The notes below the pieces were generated by a model that made no database searches, was not told the origin of the DNA, and saw only the letters and a list, made by a program, of their open reading frames with translations. From Conexibacter sp. (GTDB taxonomy: Bacteria > Actinomycetota > Thermoleophilia > Solirubrobacterales > Solirubrobacteraceae): a stretch of 32,744 bases of DNA. The position numbers were made by a program, and so were the translations under genes. Positions 1 to 7,646 of this stretch are shown piece by piece; position 1 is the first letter of the stretch, and every line of letters begins with the position of its first letter. The stretch lies in assembly GCA_025964295.1 (NCBI GenBank), contig JAOPZD010000224.1:1-32744 (forward strand), read 5' to 3'.

Positions 1-238
1 GCACATCCGCATCGAGATACACCTGCTGCTGCGGTGCCGGCTGCACCCGGACCACGAACGATGCGGTGCCCTCGCCCAGGCCGTCGACGTCCACCAGAAG
101 GGTCTCGCTCGACATCCCCTCTGTCGCGCGGCGGAACTCCGAGATCGCGATGTCGCCCTGGCCGGTCCGTCGGCGAAGCCACGCCTCGAATCGCGCGCGC
201 AGCTCGTCGGGTCCGCGAGCGGTGACGAGCTTTGTCAT
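1..238 (-). CDS. Phosphotransferase (APH/choline-kinase-like) family protein, N-terminal part only
   Basis: Only the first 79 codons are in the window; the gene runs off the left edge. The ATG at 238-236 overlaps the stop of the upstream luciferase-like gene by four bases (ATGA), so the two are probably translationally coupled. The visible protein begins MTKLVTARGPDELRARFEAW and continues with a helix, then a GMSSETLLVDV segment and a strand ending FVVRVQP. This resembles the nucleotide-binding hairpin of aminoglycoside-phosphotransferase-like kinases of the ACAD10 type, often found beside acyl-CoA catabolic genes. The catalytic Brenner motif would lie outside the window, so neither substrate nor activity can be judged. 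Family call moderately sure, function unknown. Confidence 0.6.
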   Translation of the reverse strand, partial: MTKLVTARGPDELRARFEAWLRRRTGQGDIAISEFRRATEGMSSETLLVDVDGLGEGTASFVVRVQPAPQQQVYLDADV

Positions 239-1350
239 GTCTGCCTCCAGGTGCTGCGTCGATGCTGACGGGCGATGGCGTCCAGCACGGGACCGAGTTG
301 ATCCGCGGTCGAGCCGTGCAGGACGAGCTCGTCGAGGCCGGCGTCCAGGTAGTCCGCGAGGCGCGTGGCGACGGCGTCGGCCGTACCGGTCGCGGACGTC
401 TGCGCGATCCACTCTGCCGGCACGGTGTCGCGAACCACCTGACTCCGCTCGTCGAGCGAGAGGTCGTGGTCCGCGAACGTGCGCACGCGGGCCATGAGCG
501 GATGCTCGCGGACGCCCCGCAGCGTGGCGGGGTCCCAGCCGTTGGCGGCGAAGAGGGCGTCGCCGAGCCCGCGCATCTCGAAGTACGTGAGGGCTCGCGC
601 GGCCACGAGGTCGTCGATCGTCGCGGCGTCAGCGTCGGCGACCGTCACCATCTGGCCGTAGATCCTTACGGCCTCCGGGTCGCGGCCGGCGTCGACGGCG
701 GCGCCGCGCACCACGTCGCGGGCACGGGCCACAGCCTCGTCGGAGAGGAAGGGGTGGAGGATGACCCCGTCGAACACGCGGCCCGCCAGGTCGAGGGTGT
801 TGGGCCCGACGGCCGCAAGCAGCAGCGGCGGAGGGTCACCGTCGGGCGAATCGGTCGCCCGGAGCGCCGGGTAGCGGCCGGCGGGCCCGCTGTAGGACAC
901 CGTCTCAGAACGCCACAGCTGCTGCAGGATCCGTGCGTGATCCTCCATGGAGACGGTGGTGGGCGCGGGAAGGCCCAGCAGCGGCCACAGCGCCGGCATC
1001 GATCGCCCGATCCCGAGGGAGAAGCGGCCGCCTGACAGCGCTTGCAGCGTTGTCCCGAGGCCGGCGAGGACCACCGGGTGGCGGGTGCCGAAGTGCGTGA
1101 CCCCGGCGACGATGCGCACCTCGGAGGTCGTGGCGGCGACGGCGCCGCAGACCGATCCGAGCTCTTTGGCCGCCCAGCGCTCCGAGAGCCACACAGAGCC
1201 CAGCCCTAGGGTCTCGGCCGCCCGCGCCTGCGTCAGCGCGGCGCGGGGGTCGCGGGATGCCCCCGGCATGACGTAGCAGCCGAGGCGACGCGTGCCCGAC
1301 GGGCGGTGATCGCCCGCGGACGTCGGCCGATCGGGGGTGGTGGTGCTCAT
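235..1350 (-). CDS. Luciferase-like (LLM class), probably F420-dependent oxidoreductase
   Basis: A 371-residue TIM-barrel flavin/F420 oxidoreductase. After a 22-residue polar leader the barrel starts at RLGCYVMPG. It continues with the helix and strand AAETLGLGSVWLSERW (about 45-60), the RIVAGVTHFGTRHPV strand and the hallmark LQALSGGRFSLGIGRS (about 102-117). The C-terminal half has the usual ATGTADAVATRLADYLDAGLDELVLH segment. It may belong to the MSMEG_2249-like group, but this is from memory. The ATG at 1350 has no clear Shine-Dalgarno and lies only 16 bases downstream of the operator-like palindrome, so the message may be leaderless or the promoter may overlap the operator. It is co-transcribed with the phosphotransferase gene (4-base overlap). 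The oxidised substrate is unknown. Confidence 0.85.
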   Translation of the reverse strand: MSTTTPDRPTSAGDHRPSGTRRLGCYVMPGASRDPRAALTQARAAETLGLGSVWLSERWAAKELGSVCGAVAATTSEVRIVAGVTHFGTRHPVVLAGLGTTLQALSGGRFSLGIGRSMPALWPLLGLPAPTTVSMEDHARILQQLWRSETVSYSGPAGRYPALRATDSPDGDPPPLLLAAVGPNTLDLAGRVFDGVILHPFLSDEAVARARDVVRGAAVDAGRDPEAVRIYGQMVTVADADAATIDDLVAARALTYFEMRGLGDALFAANGWDPATLRGVREHPLMARVRTFADHDLSLDERSQVVRDTVPAEWIAQTSATGTADAVATRLADYLDAGLDELVLHGSTADQLGPVLDAIARQHRRSTWRQT

Positions 1351-1366
1351 CGCGGGGACACGCTAT

Positions 1367-1386
1367 CACCAACCAACCGGTTGGCG
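1367..1386 (-). promoter_or_regulatory. Operator-like palindrome, copy 1
   Basis: A perfect 12-bp palindrome, CCAACCGGTTGG, at 1373-1384 sits in a 20-bp block that recurs exactly at 17368-17387. Both copies have the same orientation relative to the gene they precede. Here the block lies 16 bases before the start of the luciferase-like gene. It has the size and symmetry expected of a TetR-family site. No experimental evidence is available; the bound protein is inferred. Confidence 0.75.
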
Positions 1387-1409
1387 ATATACGGGTGCCC
1401 GCGTGGGGT

Positions 1410-1427
1410 CCGGGTCGGGCAACCCGG
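1410..1427 (-). terminator. Possible terminator hairpin after the SARP regulator
   Basis: A perfect 6-bp stem (CCGGGT / ACCCGG, 6-base loop) lies 17 bases beyond the stop of the minus-strand regulator gene. There is no U-tract, as is common in GC-rich actinobacteria. If it works, the luciferase-like gene depends on its own operator-controlled promoter. Confidence 0.4.
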
Positions 1428-1444
1428 TGCGCGGGTGCCGCGTG

Positions 1445-4400
1445 TCAGCGGCGCAGCTGCTCGAGGAGCTCGCGCGTGCTGCGGGCCGGGGCCGCCCCGA
1501 TCTCCGCGAGCGCCTGCATGCAGCGCGCGTAGGCCTGCACCACGCCTGCGTCGTCGCCAAGTGCGCCGAGGATCGTCATGTGCAGGCGCCAGGCGTCCTC
1601 GCGGAGGGGCACGTCCTTGAGCACCTGCTCGTTGAGCGCGATCGCCTCGAGGTGGCGACCGGCCGCGTGGAGCAGCCGGGCGGCGTCGTGGCGTGCCCCC
1701 GAGGCGAGGGCCGCGAGGTGCCGGCGCCGCTCCTCGACCCAAGCGGTCTTCGCCCCCTCGAGGAAACCACCGCCCGAGAGCAGCTCGAGGGCTTCGAGCG
1801 TCGTGGCCAGCCGGACCGAGCCGTGCTGGGTGCGGGCCTCGTCGAGCTTTTGCTCGACCCTCTGCGACGCGGTGCCGAGGACCAGCGACGGTGAGAGGCG
1901 CAGGGCGCCGTCGTCCGTGCTGAGGGCGCTCGGTTCCGGGAGCAGGGCCCCGAGCTGGACGATCACCTGCCGGAGATAGTTGCGCGTGGACGGGTCGTCC
2001 CGGCTGTCGAAGAGCGCGTCGAGGAGCTCGTCGCGCGTCGCTCCGCGATCCGGTCGGAGCGCGAGGTAGGCGAGAAGCTCGTACGTCTTGCCCAGGCGGG
2101 GCCGCCGGCGCTCACCGCTGACGAGGATCTCCCCGCGGCCGAGGTCGCGCAGCTCGAGCTCGAGCCCGTCGTCGGCCTGCAGCCCGGTGCCGCCGCCGCG
2201 TGCGACGAGGGCGCGGCCGATCTGGTGCCAGGCCGAGTCCGTCCCCGGCTCGGCGTCTATGCGCCGGGAGACGACCGCGGGGAAGTCGGCGAGCGCCTGC
2301 AGCAGCAGGTGATCGGACCCGACGCGGTGCGCGGCGGCGAGAGCGAGGTCCGCCGCGCGGTCGGACAGGCCCTCCTCGCCCGCACGCCACTCGGCCTCGG
2401 CGAGGTACGCCGCGGCGATCGAGAGATCAGCGAGGCGGTCGCCGGCCACCATGCTTGTCACGGCGCCGCGCAGGCGCTCCTGCGCGGTGCTGACGTCGTC
2501 GAGGAGCAGATGCGCGAAGCCTGCCCAGGTGTCCGCGGACTCCTGGGCCGCCGCCAACGGAAACGCGGCGAGCGCTCGGTCCGCCGCGGCCAGGGCCTCC
2601 AGCGCCGCCCGCGGATCGCGATCCAGTCGCAGCCGCAGCCGCGCCTCGGAGACCCAGGTGAGGATCCATCGCAGGTGGCCGCCGTTGCGCTCCAGGAACG
2701 CGCGGCCCTCGCGGATGGCGGTGAGCGCCTCACCCCGTCGCCCGAGGTCGACGAGGAGGTCAGCGCCGAACGAGGCGATGAAGATGTCGTGGAACATCCC
2801 GGTCCGCAGCGTGTCCTCGTAGAGCTCGAGCGCCTGCTGGGTCCGGCCGGAGGCCCGGAGGGCGGCCACGCGGAACGGGGCGGACACCGCGGTCGCCCAG
2901 CGCGATGCCGCGGGGACGGCAAGCTCCTCGAAATGGCCGAGGGCGTGATCGGCGCCGAGGACCAGGGCGTCCAGAGGGCCTCCTGTCAGCTCGGGGCGCG
3001 GGCGATCCTCGGCCGCGTGACGCAGGCGGCCGGTGTAGTGCACAGCGCCGACGTTCGGTCCGGGGCCGGCCGTCCGCAGCACGGCAGCGAAGTCGTCGTC
3101 GCGACCGACCTCCGCGTAGCACCAGGCGAGCAGCCCCGCCGCCCGGTCGGAGCCGGCGATGAACCGGTCGCGCTCGCCGGCAGCCTCCAGGCGATCCCCG
3201 ATGGCGGCGCCGCGGCGGAAGTGCCCGTGGGCCATGGCGATCAGCAGTTCGGCGACGTGCAGGTCGGACGCGTGCGCAGGGGTGACCGGCCGCAGTTGCT
3301 CGAGCCAGCGCTCCGCGACGGCGAAGTCCAGGCGCTCGGTCACCCGTGCGATGCATCGCACGGCCGGCGCGAGGGCCTCGGCCAGCGCGCCGGCCCGGAG
3401 CAGCTCGTCGACGGCCTCCTCGTCGTGCCCGTCGCGGATGAGGAGACGGGCGTGCGCGACCCGGAGCCCGCGCACCGCCTGCGCGCCCCGGTGCTGCAGG
3501 AGCTCGACGAGGTGGTCTCGGACGAGGGGGTGACACCGCATGGTCCGGCCTTCGTGATCCCAGCTGATCGGCAGGTGCGTGTCGCGCAGGCTCTCCATGC
3601 GCTCGGCCGCGTCGGCGACGCCGAGGGCGGTCGCGCTCTCCACGTCGACCTCCTCGAGCAGCGCCGTGTGCACCAGGAAGTCCCGGTCGGGCTCCTCGAG
3701 CTGGGCGAGGACGTGGGTCGACAGGTAATCCGGGAGGGAGCGGGCGCCCGGTCGCAGCGAGTGGTCGACGCCCCCGGCGTGGTAGAGGACCCCGATCACC
3801 CATCCGCCCGTGGCGCGCATGATCGCGTCCAGGGCCGGTGCGGCGACGCCCTCGGCCGCCCCGCCGCCGCGGACCTCCGTCGCCTCGTCGGCGGTGAAGG
3901 CCAGGCGGGACTCGTCGAAGGTCCCGGCAGCTGGGGGAGGTGGGAGCTCGCAGAGGCCGGCAGGGATGTCGCGCCGGCTCAGCAGGAGGGTGCTGCTCGA
4001 CGGCGGGAGGTATCGCAGGAACGCCTCCAGCGTGGCCCAGGCCTCGGCACCGTGACCGAGCCGCTCGAGGTCGTCGAGGACGATGATCAGGGGAGCGTCC
4101 CCGATCCCCTCGGCGAGGATCCCTGCGGCTTCGGCATGGGGAATGCCGGAGGAGAGCGCGCGCGTCGCCAGCCCCTCCACGTGCGGCAGGGCACACCCGA
4201 TCGCCGCTTCGAGGTACGTGACCAACCGTCCTGCCGCGGAGTCCGTGCGATCGACGCTCAGCCACGCCCGAGGTCGCTCGAGCTCCGCTGTGGCCATGGC
4301 CACGGCGGTGGTCTTCCCCGCGCCGGCGGCCCCCGCCACCACGGTCACGCGGTGGGTCTCGATGGCCCGCACGAGCTCGTCCGCGAGCCGCGGGCGCGCG

Positions 4401-4480
4401 ATCAGCCGCTCCGGGAACGGGGGCGGAGCAAGCTTCCGGCGAATGAGGCCTGGCGTTTGTTCTGCGGTCACATCGCTCAC
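1445..4480 (-). CDS. STAND ATPase with C-terminal SARP-type winged helix and BTAD domain, transcriptional regulator
   Basis: A 1011-residue protein. Residues 1-45 form a polar lead-in (IRRKLAPPPFPERLIARPRL) typical of MalT-like regulators. A Walker A motif, GAAGAGKT, lies at 50-57 and a Walker B, LIIVLDD, at about 131-137. The middle (about 330-760) is alanine- and leucine-rich helical repeat, as in MalT/TPR signal-sensing regions. The C-terminus (from about 771) is an OmpR-like winged helix (RLGKTYELLAYLAL, then RGATRDELLDALF) followed by a BTAD domain (EALELLSGGGFLEGA to the end). There is no LuxR-type HTH; the DNA-binding part is SARP-like and C-terminal, the reverse of the AfsR order. It is probably an ATP-dependent activator. 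Target genes are unknown; none of the operator-like palindromes lies in its own promoter region. Confidence 0.85.
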   Translation of the reverse strand: MSDVTAEQTPGLIRRKLAPPPFPERLIARPRLADELVRAIETHRVTVVAGAAGAGKTTAVAMATAELERPRAWLSVDRTDSAAGRLVTYLEAAIGCALPHVEGLATRALSSGIPHAEAAGILAEGIGDAPLIIVLDDLERLGHGAEAWATLEAFLRYLPPSSSTLLLSRRDIPAGLCELPPPPAAGTFDESRLAFTADEATEVRGGGAAEGVAAPALDAIMRATGGWVIGVLYHAGGVDHSLRPGARSLPDYLSTHVLAQLEEPDRDFLVHTALLEEVDVESATALGVADAAERMESLRDTHLPISWDHEGRTMRCHPLVRDHLVELLQHRGAQAVRGLRVAHARLLIRDGHDEEAVDELLRAGALAEALAPAVRCIARVTERLDFAVAERWLEQLRPVTPAHASDLHVAELLIAMAHGHFRRGAAIGDRLEAAGERDRFIAGSDRAAGLLAWCYAEVGRDDDFAAVLRTAGPGPNVGAVHYTGRLRHAAEDRPRPELTGGPLDALVLGADHALGHFEELAVPAASRWATAVSAPFRVAALRASGRTQQALELYEDTLRTGMFHDIFIASFGADLLVDLGRRGEALTAIREGRAFLERNGGHLRWILTWVSEARLRLRLDRDPRAALEALAAADRALAAFPLAAAQESADTWAGFAHLLLDDVSTAQERLRGAVTSMVAGDRLADLSIAAAYLAEAEWRAGEEGLSDRAADLALAAAHRVGSDHLLLQALADFPAVVSRRIDAEPGTDSAWHQIGRALVARGGGTGLQADDGLELELRDLGRGEILVSGERRRPRLGKTYELLAYLALRPDRGATRDELLDALFDSRDDPSTRNYLRQVIVQLGALLPEPSALSTDDGALRLSPSLVLGTASQRVEQKLDEARTQHGSVRLATTLEALELLSGGGFLEGAKTAWVEERRRHLAALASGARHDAARLLHAAGRHLEAIALNEQVLKDVPLREDAWRLHMTILGALGDDAGVVQAYARCMQALAEIGAAPARSTRELLEQLRR

Positions 4481-4641
4481 GGCACGCCTCGTCTACCTCG
4501 CCCCCTCCGTTCCCGAGCGAGCGTACCGCCCTCGAGACGGCTGTGCGCCGGTCTTTTCGAGTTCGTTTCGATCGGTTCCGGATGCTGGCGAAAGCAAACC
4601 AAGCTGGCGCGTTCACCGCCGGCGTCATCAGGGAGAGTGCG
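4481..4641. other. Divergent intergenic region, 161 bp
   Basis: This region separates the minus-strand SARP regulator from the plus-strand small gene and must hold promoters for both. It is locally richer in A and T around 4550-4610 than the flanking genes. A partial ACCAAGCTGG at 4598-4607 recalls the operator element but has no second half. I cannot assign promoter boxes with confidence. Confidence 0.4.
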
Positions 4642-4908
4642 ATGACCCCAGATCACACGAGCCGCGAGATCTACGAGCTCATGAAGGCCGCGCCGCTACG
4701 CCGGCTCACGCCCGAGCAGCAGGAGGCCGAGGCCGCCGCGCAGCACGCCTACGACGCCTGGCGCCGCGAGCCCGGCCCTGACGCGTACGAGGTGTTCCGG
4801 CAGGCCGAGGAGCGAGCGGCCGTGATCGAAGGCAGCTTGGGCTGGCTCACGCAGCGCATCGACGAGGGCGCGGGGGGCCACCGGGTGGCCGAGGCTGCAG
4901 GCCGCTGA
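4642..4908 (+). CDS. Small uncharacterised charged helical protein
   Basis: An 88-residue protein. I chose the ATG at 4642 because AGGGAGAG precedes it at a suitable distance, although the frame is open further upstream. The sequence is strongly helical and charged (LTPEQQEAEAAAQHAYDAWRREPG, then YEVFRQAEERAAVIE), with no membrane segment, signal peptide or cysteine. I do not recognise a family. It sits 41 bases before the TetR gene in the same direction and could share its transcript. Codon use agrees with the neighbours, which supports it as a real gene. Confidence 0.55.
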   Translation: MTPDHTSREIYELMKAAPLRRLTPEQQEAEAAAQHAYDAWRREPGPDAYEVFRQAEERAAVIEGSLGWLTQRIDEGAGGHRVAEAAGR

Positions 4909-4949
4909 GCGGGAGGCGCGGGTCGGAGTGTCCTCTAGAGTGCGCCGGG

Positions 4950-5621
4950 ATGGCGCCAAGGACCAGACGGCCGGCTGGCGGCGAGCGCCCCCCGGCCCGC
5001 GCTGCGGGCCGCGGGCGGAAGGTTGCCGGCGGGGAGTCGTCGAGCGCGAAGCCGCGCGATGCGGAGGTGCTGGCCGCCGCGGCGGACGTCTTCGCGCGCC
5101 GCGGCTACGCCGCCGCCACGGTGCAGGACGTCGCCGATGCGCTCGGCATCCTGAAGGGCTCGATCTACTACTACATCAAGTCCAAGGAGGACCTCCTCGC
5201 GCGCCTGGTGGACGAGATCCACGACGAGTTCGACGAGCTGCTCGAGGGGGTCGCCGCGCTCGAGGGCATGGATCCGGTCGAGCGGATCGCGGAGTACGTC
5301 CGCGTCCACGTGGAGTTCAACCTCCGCAACTCGGTCCGCGTCTCGGTCTACTACAACGACCTCGAGCACCTCGGCGAGGCCAACCGCAAACGCATCCTCC
5401 GGCGGCGCAGGGCGCACGACGACTACATCACGGACATGGTCCTCGAGGCGCAGCGGGAGGGCCTCGTCGACCGCGACCGCGACCCGCGTCTGCTGGCCTA
5501 TGGCGTCTTCGCCGTCATGGTCTGGCCCTACCGCTGGTACACGCCTCGCGGGCGCAAGCGCGTCGGCGACATCGTTGAGGAGTGCGTGAGGTTCGCCGTC
5601 GGAGGTCTTGTCCGCCCCTAG
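4950..5621 (+). CDS. TetR-family repressor, KstR2-like
   Basis: A 223-residue regulator. The first 35 residues are basic and low-complexity and probably disordered. The DNA-binding domain follows: AAADVFARRGYAAATVQDVADALGILKGSIYYYIKSKEDLL, with the helix-turn-helix at about 57-76. The C-terminal ligand domain has the long helices and the PYRWYTPRG stretch near its end (about 190-198). The KstR2/FadR-like TetR group that responds to CoA thioesters of lipid or steroid breakdown has a similar segment. The gene lies just upstream of the mce operon, whose promoter holds an operator-like element, so it is the best local candidate to bind the shared palindrome. The start has only a weak ribosome site; TAGAGT at 4936-4941 would give a nearly leaderless message. 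Confidence 0.85.
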   Translation: MAPRTRRPAGGERPPARAAGRGRKVAGGESSSAKPRDAEVLAAAADVFARRGYAAATVQDVADALGILKGSIYYYIKSKEDLLARLVDEIHDEFDELLEGVAALEGMDPVERIAEYVRVHVEFNLRNSVRVSVYYNDLEHLGEANRKRILRRRRAHDDYITDMVLEAQREGLVDRDRDPRLLAYGVFAVMVWPYRWYTPRGRKRVGDIVEECVRFAVGGLVRP

Positions 5622-5637
5622 CAGGGCCGGCGGGGGC

Positions 5638-5653
5638 GTCCGCGACGGCGGAC
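5638..5653 (+). terminator. Possible terminator hairpin after tetR
   Basis: A perfect 6-bp stem, GTCCGC / GCGGAC, with a 4-base loop begins 16 bases after the tetR stop. There is no U-tract, so the call is weak. Confidence 0.3.
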
Positions 5654-5808
5654 CCGGCAGGCGGTCGCGGCGCTGTGCTGTCCGGGCCAGGAAGCACCCA
5701 CCGGCGATGGGTCAACAGCAACCGGCGCGTGCCGCGCCCGCGACTGGGATCCTGGTCGCAGCGGGGACTCGGCGGTCAGCGCCGCGGACCCGCGGGGTAC
5801 ATGTTTCT

Positions 5809-5851
5809 ACCAACCATCTGATTGCTATTTGGCTGGGGACCTGTTTATAGT
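5809..5851 (+). promoter_or_regulatory. Promoter of the mce operon with an overlapping operator-like element
   Basis: TTGCTA (5822-5827) and TATAGT (5846-5851), 18 bases apart, make the best sigma70-type promoter I can see in the window. The -35 box overlaps a degenerate copy of the shared element: CCATCTGATTGC (5815-5826 in register) matches CCAACCGGTTGG at 8 of 12 positions. An overlapping ACCAA half-site starts at 5809. A repressor bound here would block RNA polymerase. The predicted transcript start falls at about 5858, on an ATG. Confidence 0.55.
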
Positions 5852-5857
5852 CGTGAC

Positions 5858-5983
5858 ATGGGGGTGTCCCGCTTCAGCGACCGACGACCGGCGCCGCCCC
5901 TCCGTTTCGCCCGGGGTGGTGACCGGTGCACCGGACGTGCCCGCGCCGGCGGCGAGACGCAGGCTGCGAAGGTCGGCCGGTGA
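5858..5983 (+). CDS. Possible leaderless leader ORF coupled to yrbEA
   Basis: An ATG lies six bases after the -10 box TATAGT, where transcription should start. From it a 41-codon frame runs to a TGA whose first bases overlap the GTG start of yrbEA (GTGA). That is the same 4-base coupling used through the rest of the operon. The peptide is basic and arginine/glycine-rich (starting MGVSRFSDRRPAPP), with no signal peptide or recognisable domain. About 80% of its third codon positions are G or C, lower than the clear genes nearby, so it could be chance. If translated, it may act to couple or regulate translation of yrbEA and not as a working protein. Confidence 0.3.
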   Translation: MGVSRFSDRRPAPPLRFARGGDRCTGRARAGGETQAAKVGR

Positions 5984-6834
5984 CCACCCTGGCCCGACCG
6001 CACGATCGCGTCGAGAAGCCTGCGGGCAGCTCCGCCGACGAACCCCCGCCGCGCCGCCTGCGCGGGCCACGGTTCATCGCGGAGGTCGGCGGGATGAGCA
6101 ACCTCTTCTTCCAGGCTGTGTGGCGCGGCTGCCGCCCGCCGGTGAGCTGGGGTCCCGAGTTCCTCGTGGAGTTCCGCCACGGACTCCGGGTCGCGTTCTT
6201 CCCGCTCGTGCTCACGGCCTTCGCCCTGTCGTTCGGACCCGCGGGCATCCAGGCGAGCAACTTCCTGGGGCTGCTCGGAGCCATCGACCGGCTCGGCGCG
6301 ATCTACCAGCTCATCGTCGTCCGCGAGATCGCGCCGCTCGTCACCGGCATCGTGATCGCCGGCGTGGTAGGGACCGCCGTGTGCGCCGACCTCGGGGCCC
6401 GGGAGGTGCGCGAGGAGCTCGATGCGCTGCGGGTCCAGGGGATCGACGTCGTGCGCAGCCTCGTGTTCCCGCGGCTGCTGGCGATCACGTCGCTCGCGGT
6501 GCTCTGCAACATCTTCGCGCTCGTCGCCGGGATGTTCGGAGCGGTCCTGGTGGTCCTCCAGAACCACGCGTCGCTCGGTCCGTTCTTCGCCACGTTCTTC
6601 AGCAACTCGACGACGCTCGAGTTCGGCGCGGCGCTCGTGAAGTCGACGATCTTCGGCCTCATGATCGGCACCGTCGCCTGCTATCGCGGGATCCACGCGT
6701 CGGGCGGTGCGGAGGGCGTCGGGCGAGCGGTGAACCACACGGTCGTCACCGCCTTTCTGCTCATCGGGGCGATCGACTACGTCTTCACCCAGTACCTGCT
6801 TGCGACGAACCCGATCCTTTCCGCTCCGCGATGA
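5980..6834 (+). CDS. yrbEA: YrbE/MlaE-family permease, first of pair
   Basis: A 284-residue integral membrane subunit of an Mce lipid-import ABC system. The GTG at 5980 is chosen because GAAGG (5968-5972) precedes it at 7 bases; an in-frame GTG at 5926 is possible but has a poorer ribosome site. A polar N-terminus of about 35 residues is followed by the interface helix (MSNLFFQAVWRG) and several membrane segments (about 70-95, 115-135, 165-190, 250-275). The MlaE-family signature is visible as REIAPLVTG (115-123) and REVREELDALRVQGID (141-156), the cytoplasmic coupling loop that contacts the ATPase. The stop overlaps the next start (ATGA). Confidence 0.9.
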   Translation: MTTLARPHDRVEKPAGSSADEPPPRRLRGPRFIAEVGGMSNLFFQAVWRGCRPPVSWGPEFLVEFRHGLRVAFFPLVLTAFALSFGPAGIQASNFLGLLGAIDRLGAIYQLIVVREIAPLVTGIVIAGVVGTAVCADLGAREVREELDALRVQGIDVVRSLVFPRLLAITSLAVLCNIFALVAGMFGAVLVVLQNHASLGPFFATFFSNSTTLEFGAALVKSTIFGLMIGTVACYRGIHASGGAEGVGRAVNHTVVTAFLLIGAIDYVFTQYLLATNPILSAPR

Positions 6835-7646
6835 GCAGCCACGCGCGACGCACCCGGCCCCGGCGGTCGCTACGCGAGAGCTTCGCGGAGGCCGGAGAGG
6901 GCGTCATCTTCTCCAGCGACGTCACGCGCGGCCTCTTCCGGCCGGGGATGCGCAGGTACTTCGGTGAGGCCCTGCGTCAGGCCGGCATCCTCATCAGCGG
7001 CTCCGTCCTCGTCGTCTTCGGCATGTGCTTCGCCCTCGGGCTCGTCATCGGGATCCAGGGCTCCTACGGCGCGGCCGTCGTCGGGGCGCCGGCCGCCGCC
7101 GGGGCGTTCGCGGCGATCGGGAATCTGCGGGAGGTCGCCCCGTACGCCTTCGGCTACATGATGGCCGCCAAGGTCAGCACCGGCTTCGTCGCCGAGCTCG
7201 GAACGATGCGCATCAGCGACGAGATCGACGCGCTCGACGTCATGGGCTTCGACTCGAAGCTCTACCTCTGCAGCACGCGCCTGATGGGCTGCTGGATGGT
7301 CCTCCCCGGCGTCTACGCGATCTCCCTCGTCACCGCGTACCTCGGCTCCTACATCTCGGCCGTGCTCCAAGTGGCACAGGTCTCGTCGGGAGGCTACTTC
7401 GAGCTGTTCTGGAAGTTCCAGAGCCCGGCTGACTACGCCTTCTCGATCTCGAAGGCGATGGCGATGGGGACGTTCGTCGTGCTCGTCGGGTGCTACTACG
7501 GCTTCAAGGTGCGGGGCGGACCGGTGGAGATCGGCCGCGCGACCGCACGAGCGATGGTGATCAACCTCCTCGGGGTCCACGTCATCGGCATCCTCGGCAG
7601 CCAGCTGTTCTGGGGTGGCGTGCCCCGGCTCCCCATCGGCGGATGA
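6831..7646 (+). CDS. yrbEB: YrbE/MlaE-family permease, second of pair
   Basis: A 271-residue partner permease. After about 45 polar residues come membrane segments at about 51-75, 82-97, 150-180 and 215-260. The family signature is clear: REVAPYAFGYMMAAKVSTGF (100-119) and ISDEIDALDVMG (128-139), the ATPase-coupling loop with the EIDALDVMG core intact. With YrbEA it should form the heterodimeric membrane channel under the Mce hexamer. Start and stop both overlap neighbouring genes by four bases, so it is tightly co-translated. The ATPase (MceG/MlaF type) that must power it is not in the window. Confidence 0.92.
   Translation: MSSHARRTRPRRSLRESFAEAGEGVIFSSDVTRGLFRPGMRRYFGEALRQAGILISGSVLVVFGMCFALGLVIGIQGSYGAAVVGAPAAAGAFAAIGNLREVAPYAFGYMMAAKVSTGFVAELGTMRISDEIDALDVMGFDSKLYLCSTRLMGCWMVLPGVYAISLVTAYLGSYISAVLQVAQVSSGGYFELFWKFQSPADYAFSISKAMAMGTFVVLVGCYYGFKVRGGPVEIGRATARAMVINLLGVHVIGILGSQLFWGGVPRLPIGG

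Larger units (their letters stand above)
5622..5857. other. Intergenic region between tetR and the mce operon
   Basis: No convincing gene lies here. It holds a possible tetR terminator hairpin (5638-5653), about 150 bases with no feature I recognise, and then the mce promoter with its operator-like element (5809-5851). Confidence 0.5.

Noticed and set aside
4598..4607. ACCAAGCTGG as a further copy of the operator element
   Set aside because: Only one half matches and there is no symmetric partner, so I do not count it.
2225..4645. 806-codon open frame on the plus strand
   Set aside because: It lies antisense to the STAND/SARP gene. Its protein is composition-driven, with no domain; long antisense frames are expected at this GC content.
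5829..7646. 605-residue version of YrbEB
   Set aside because: The N-terminal half is arginine-rich out-of-frame reading through yrbEA; the ATG at 6831 fits the family length.
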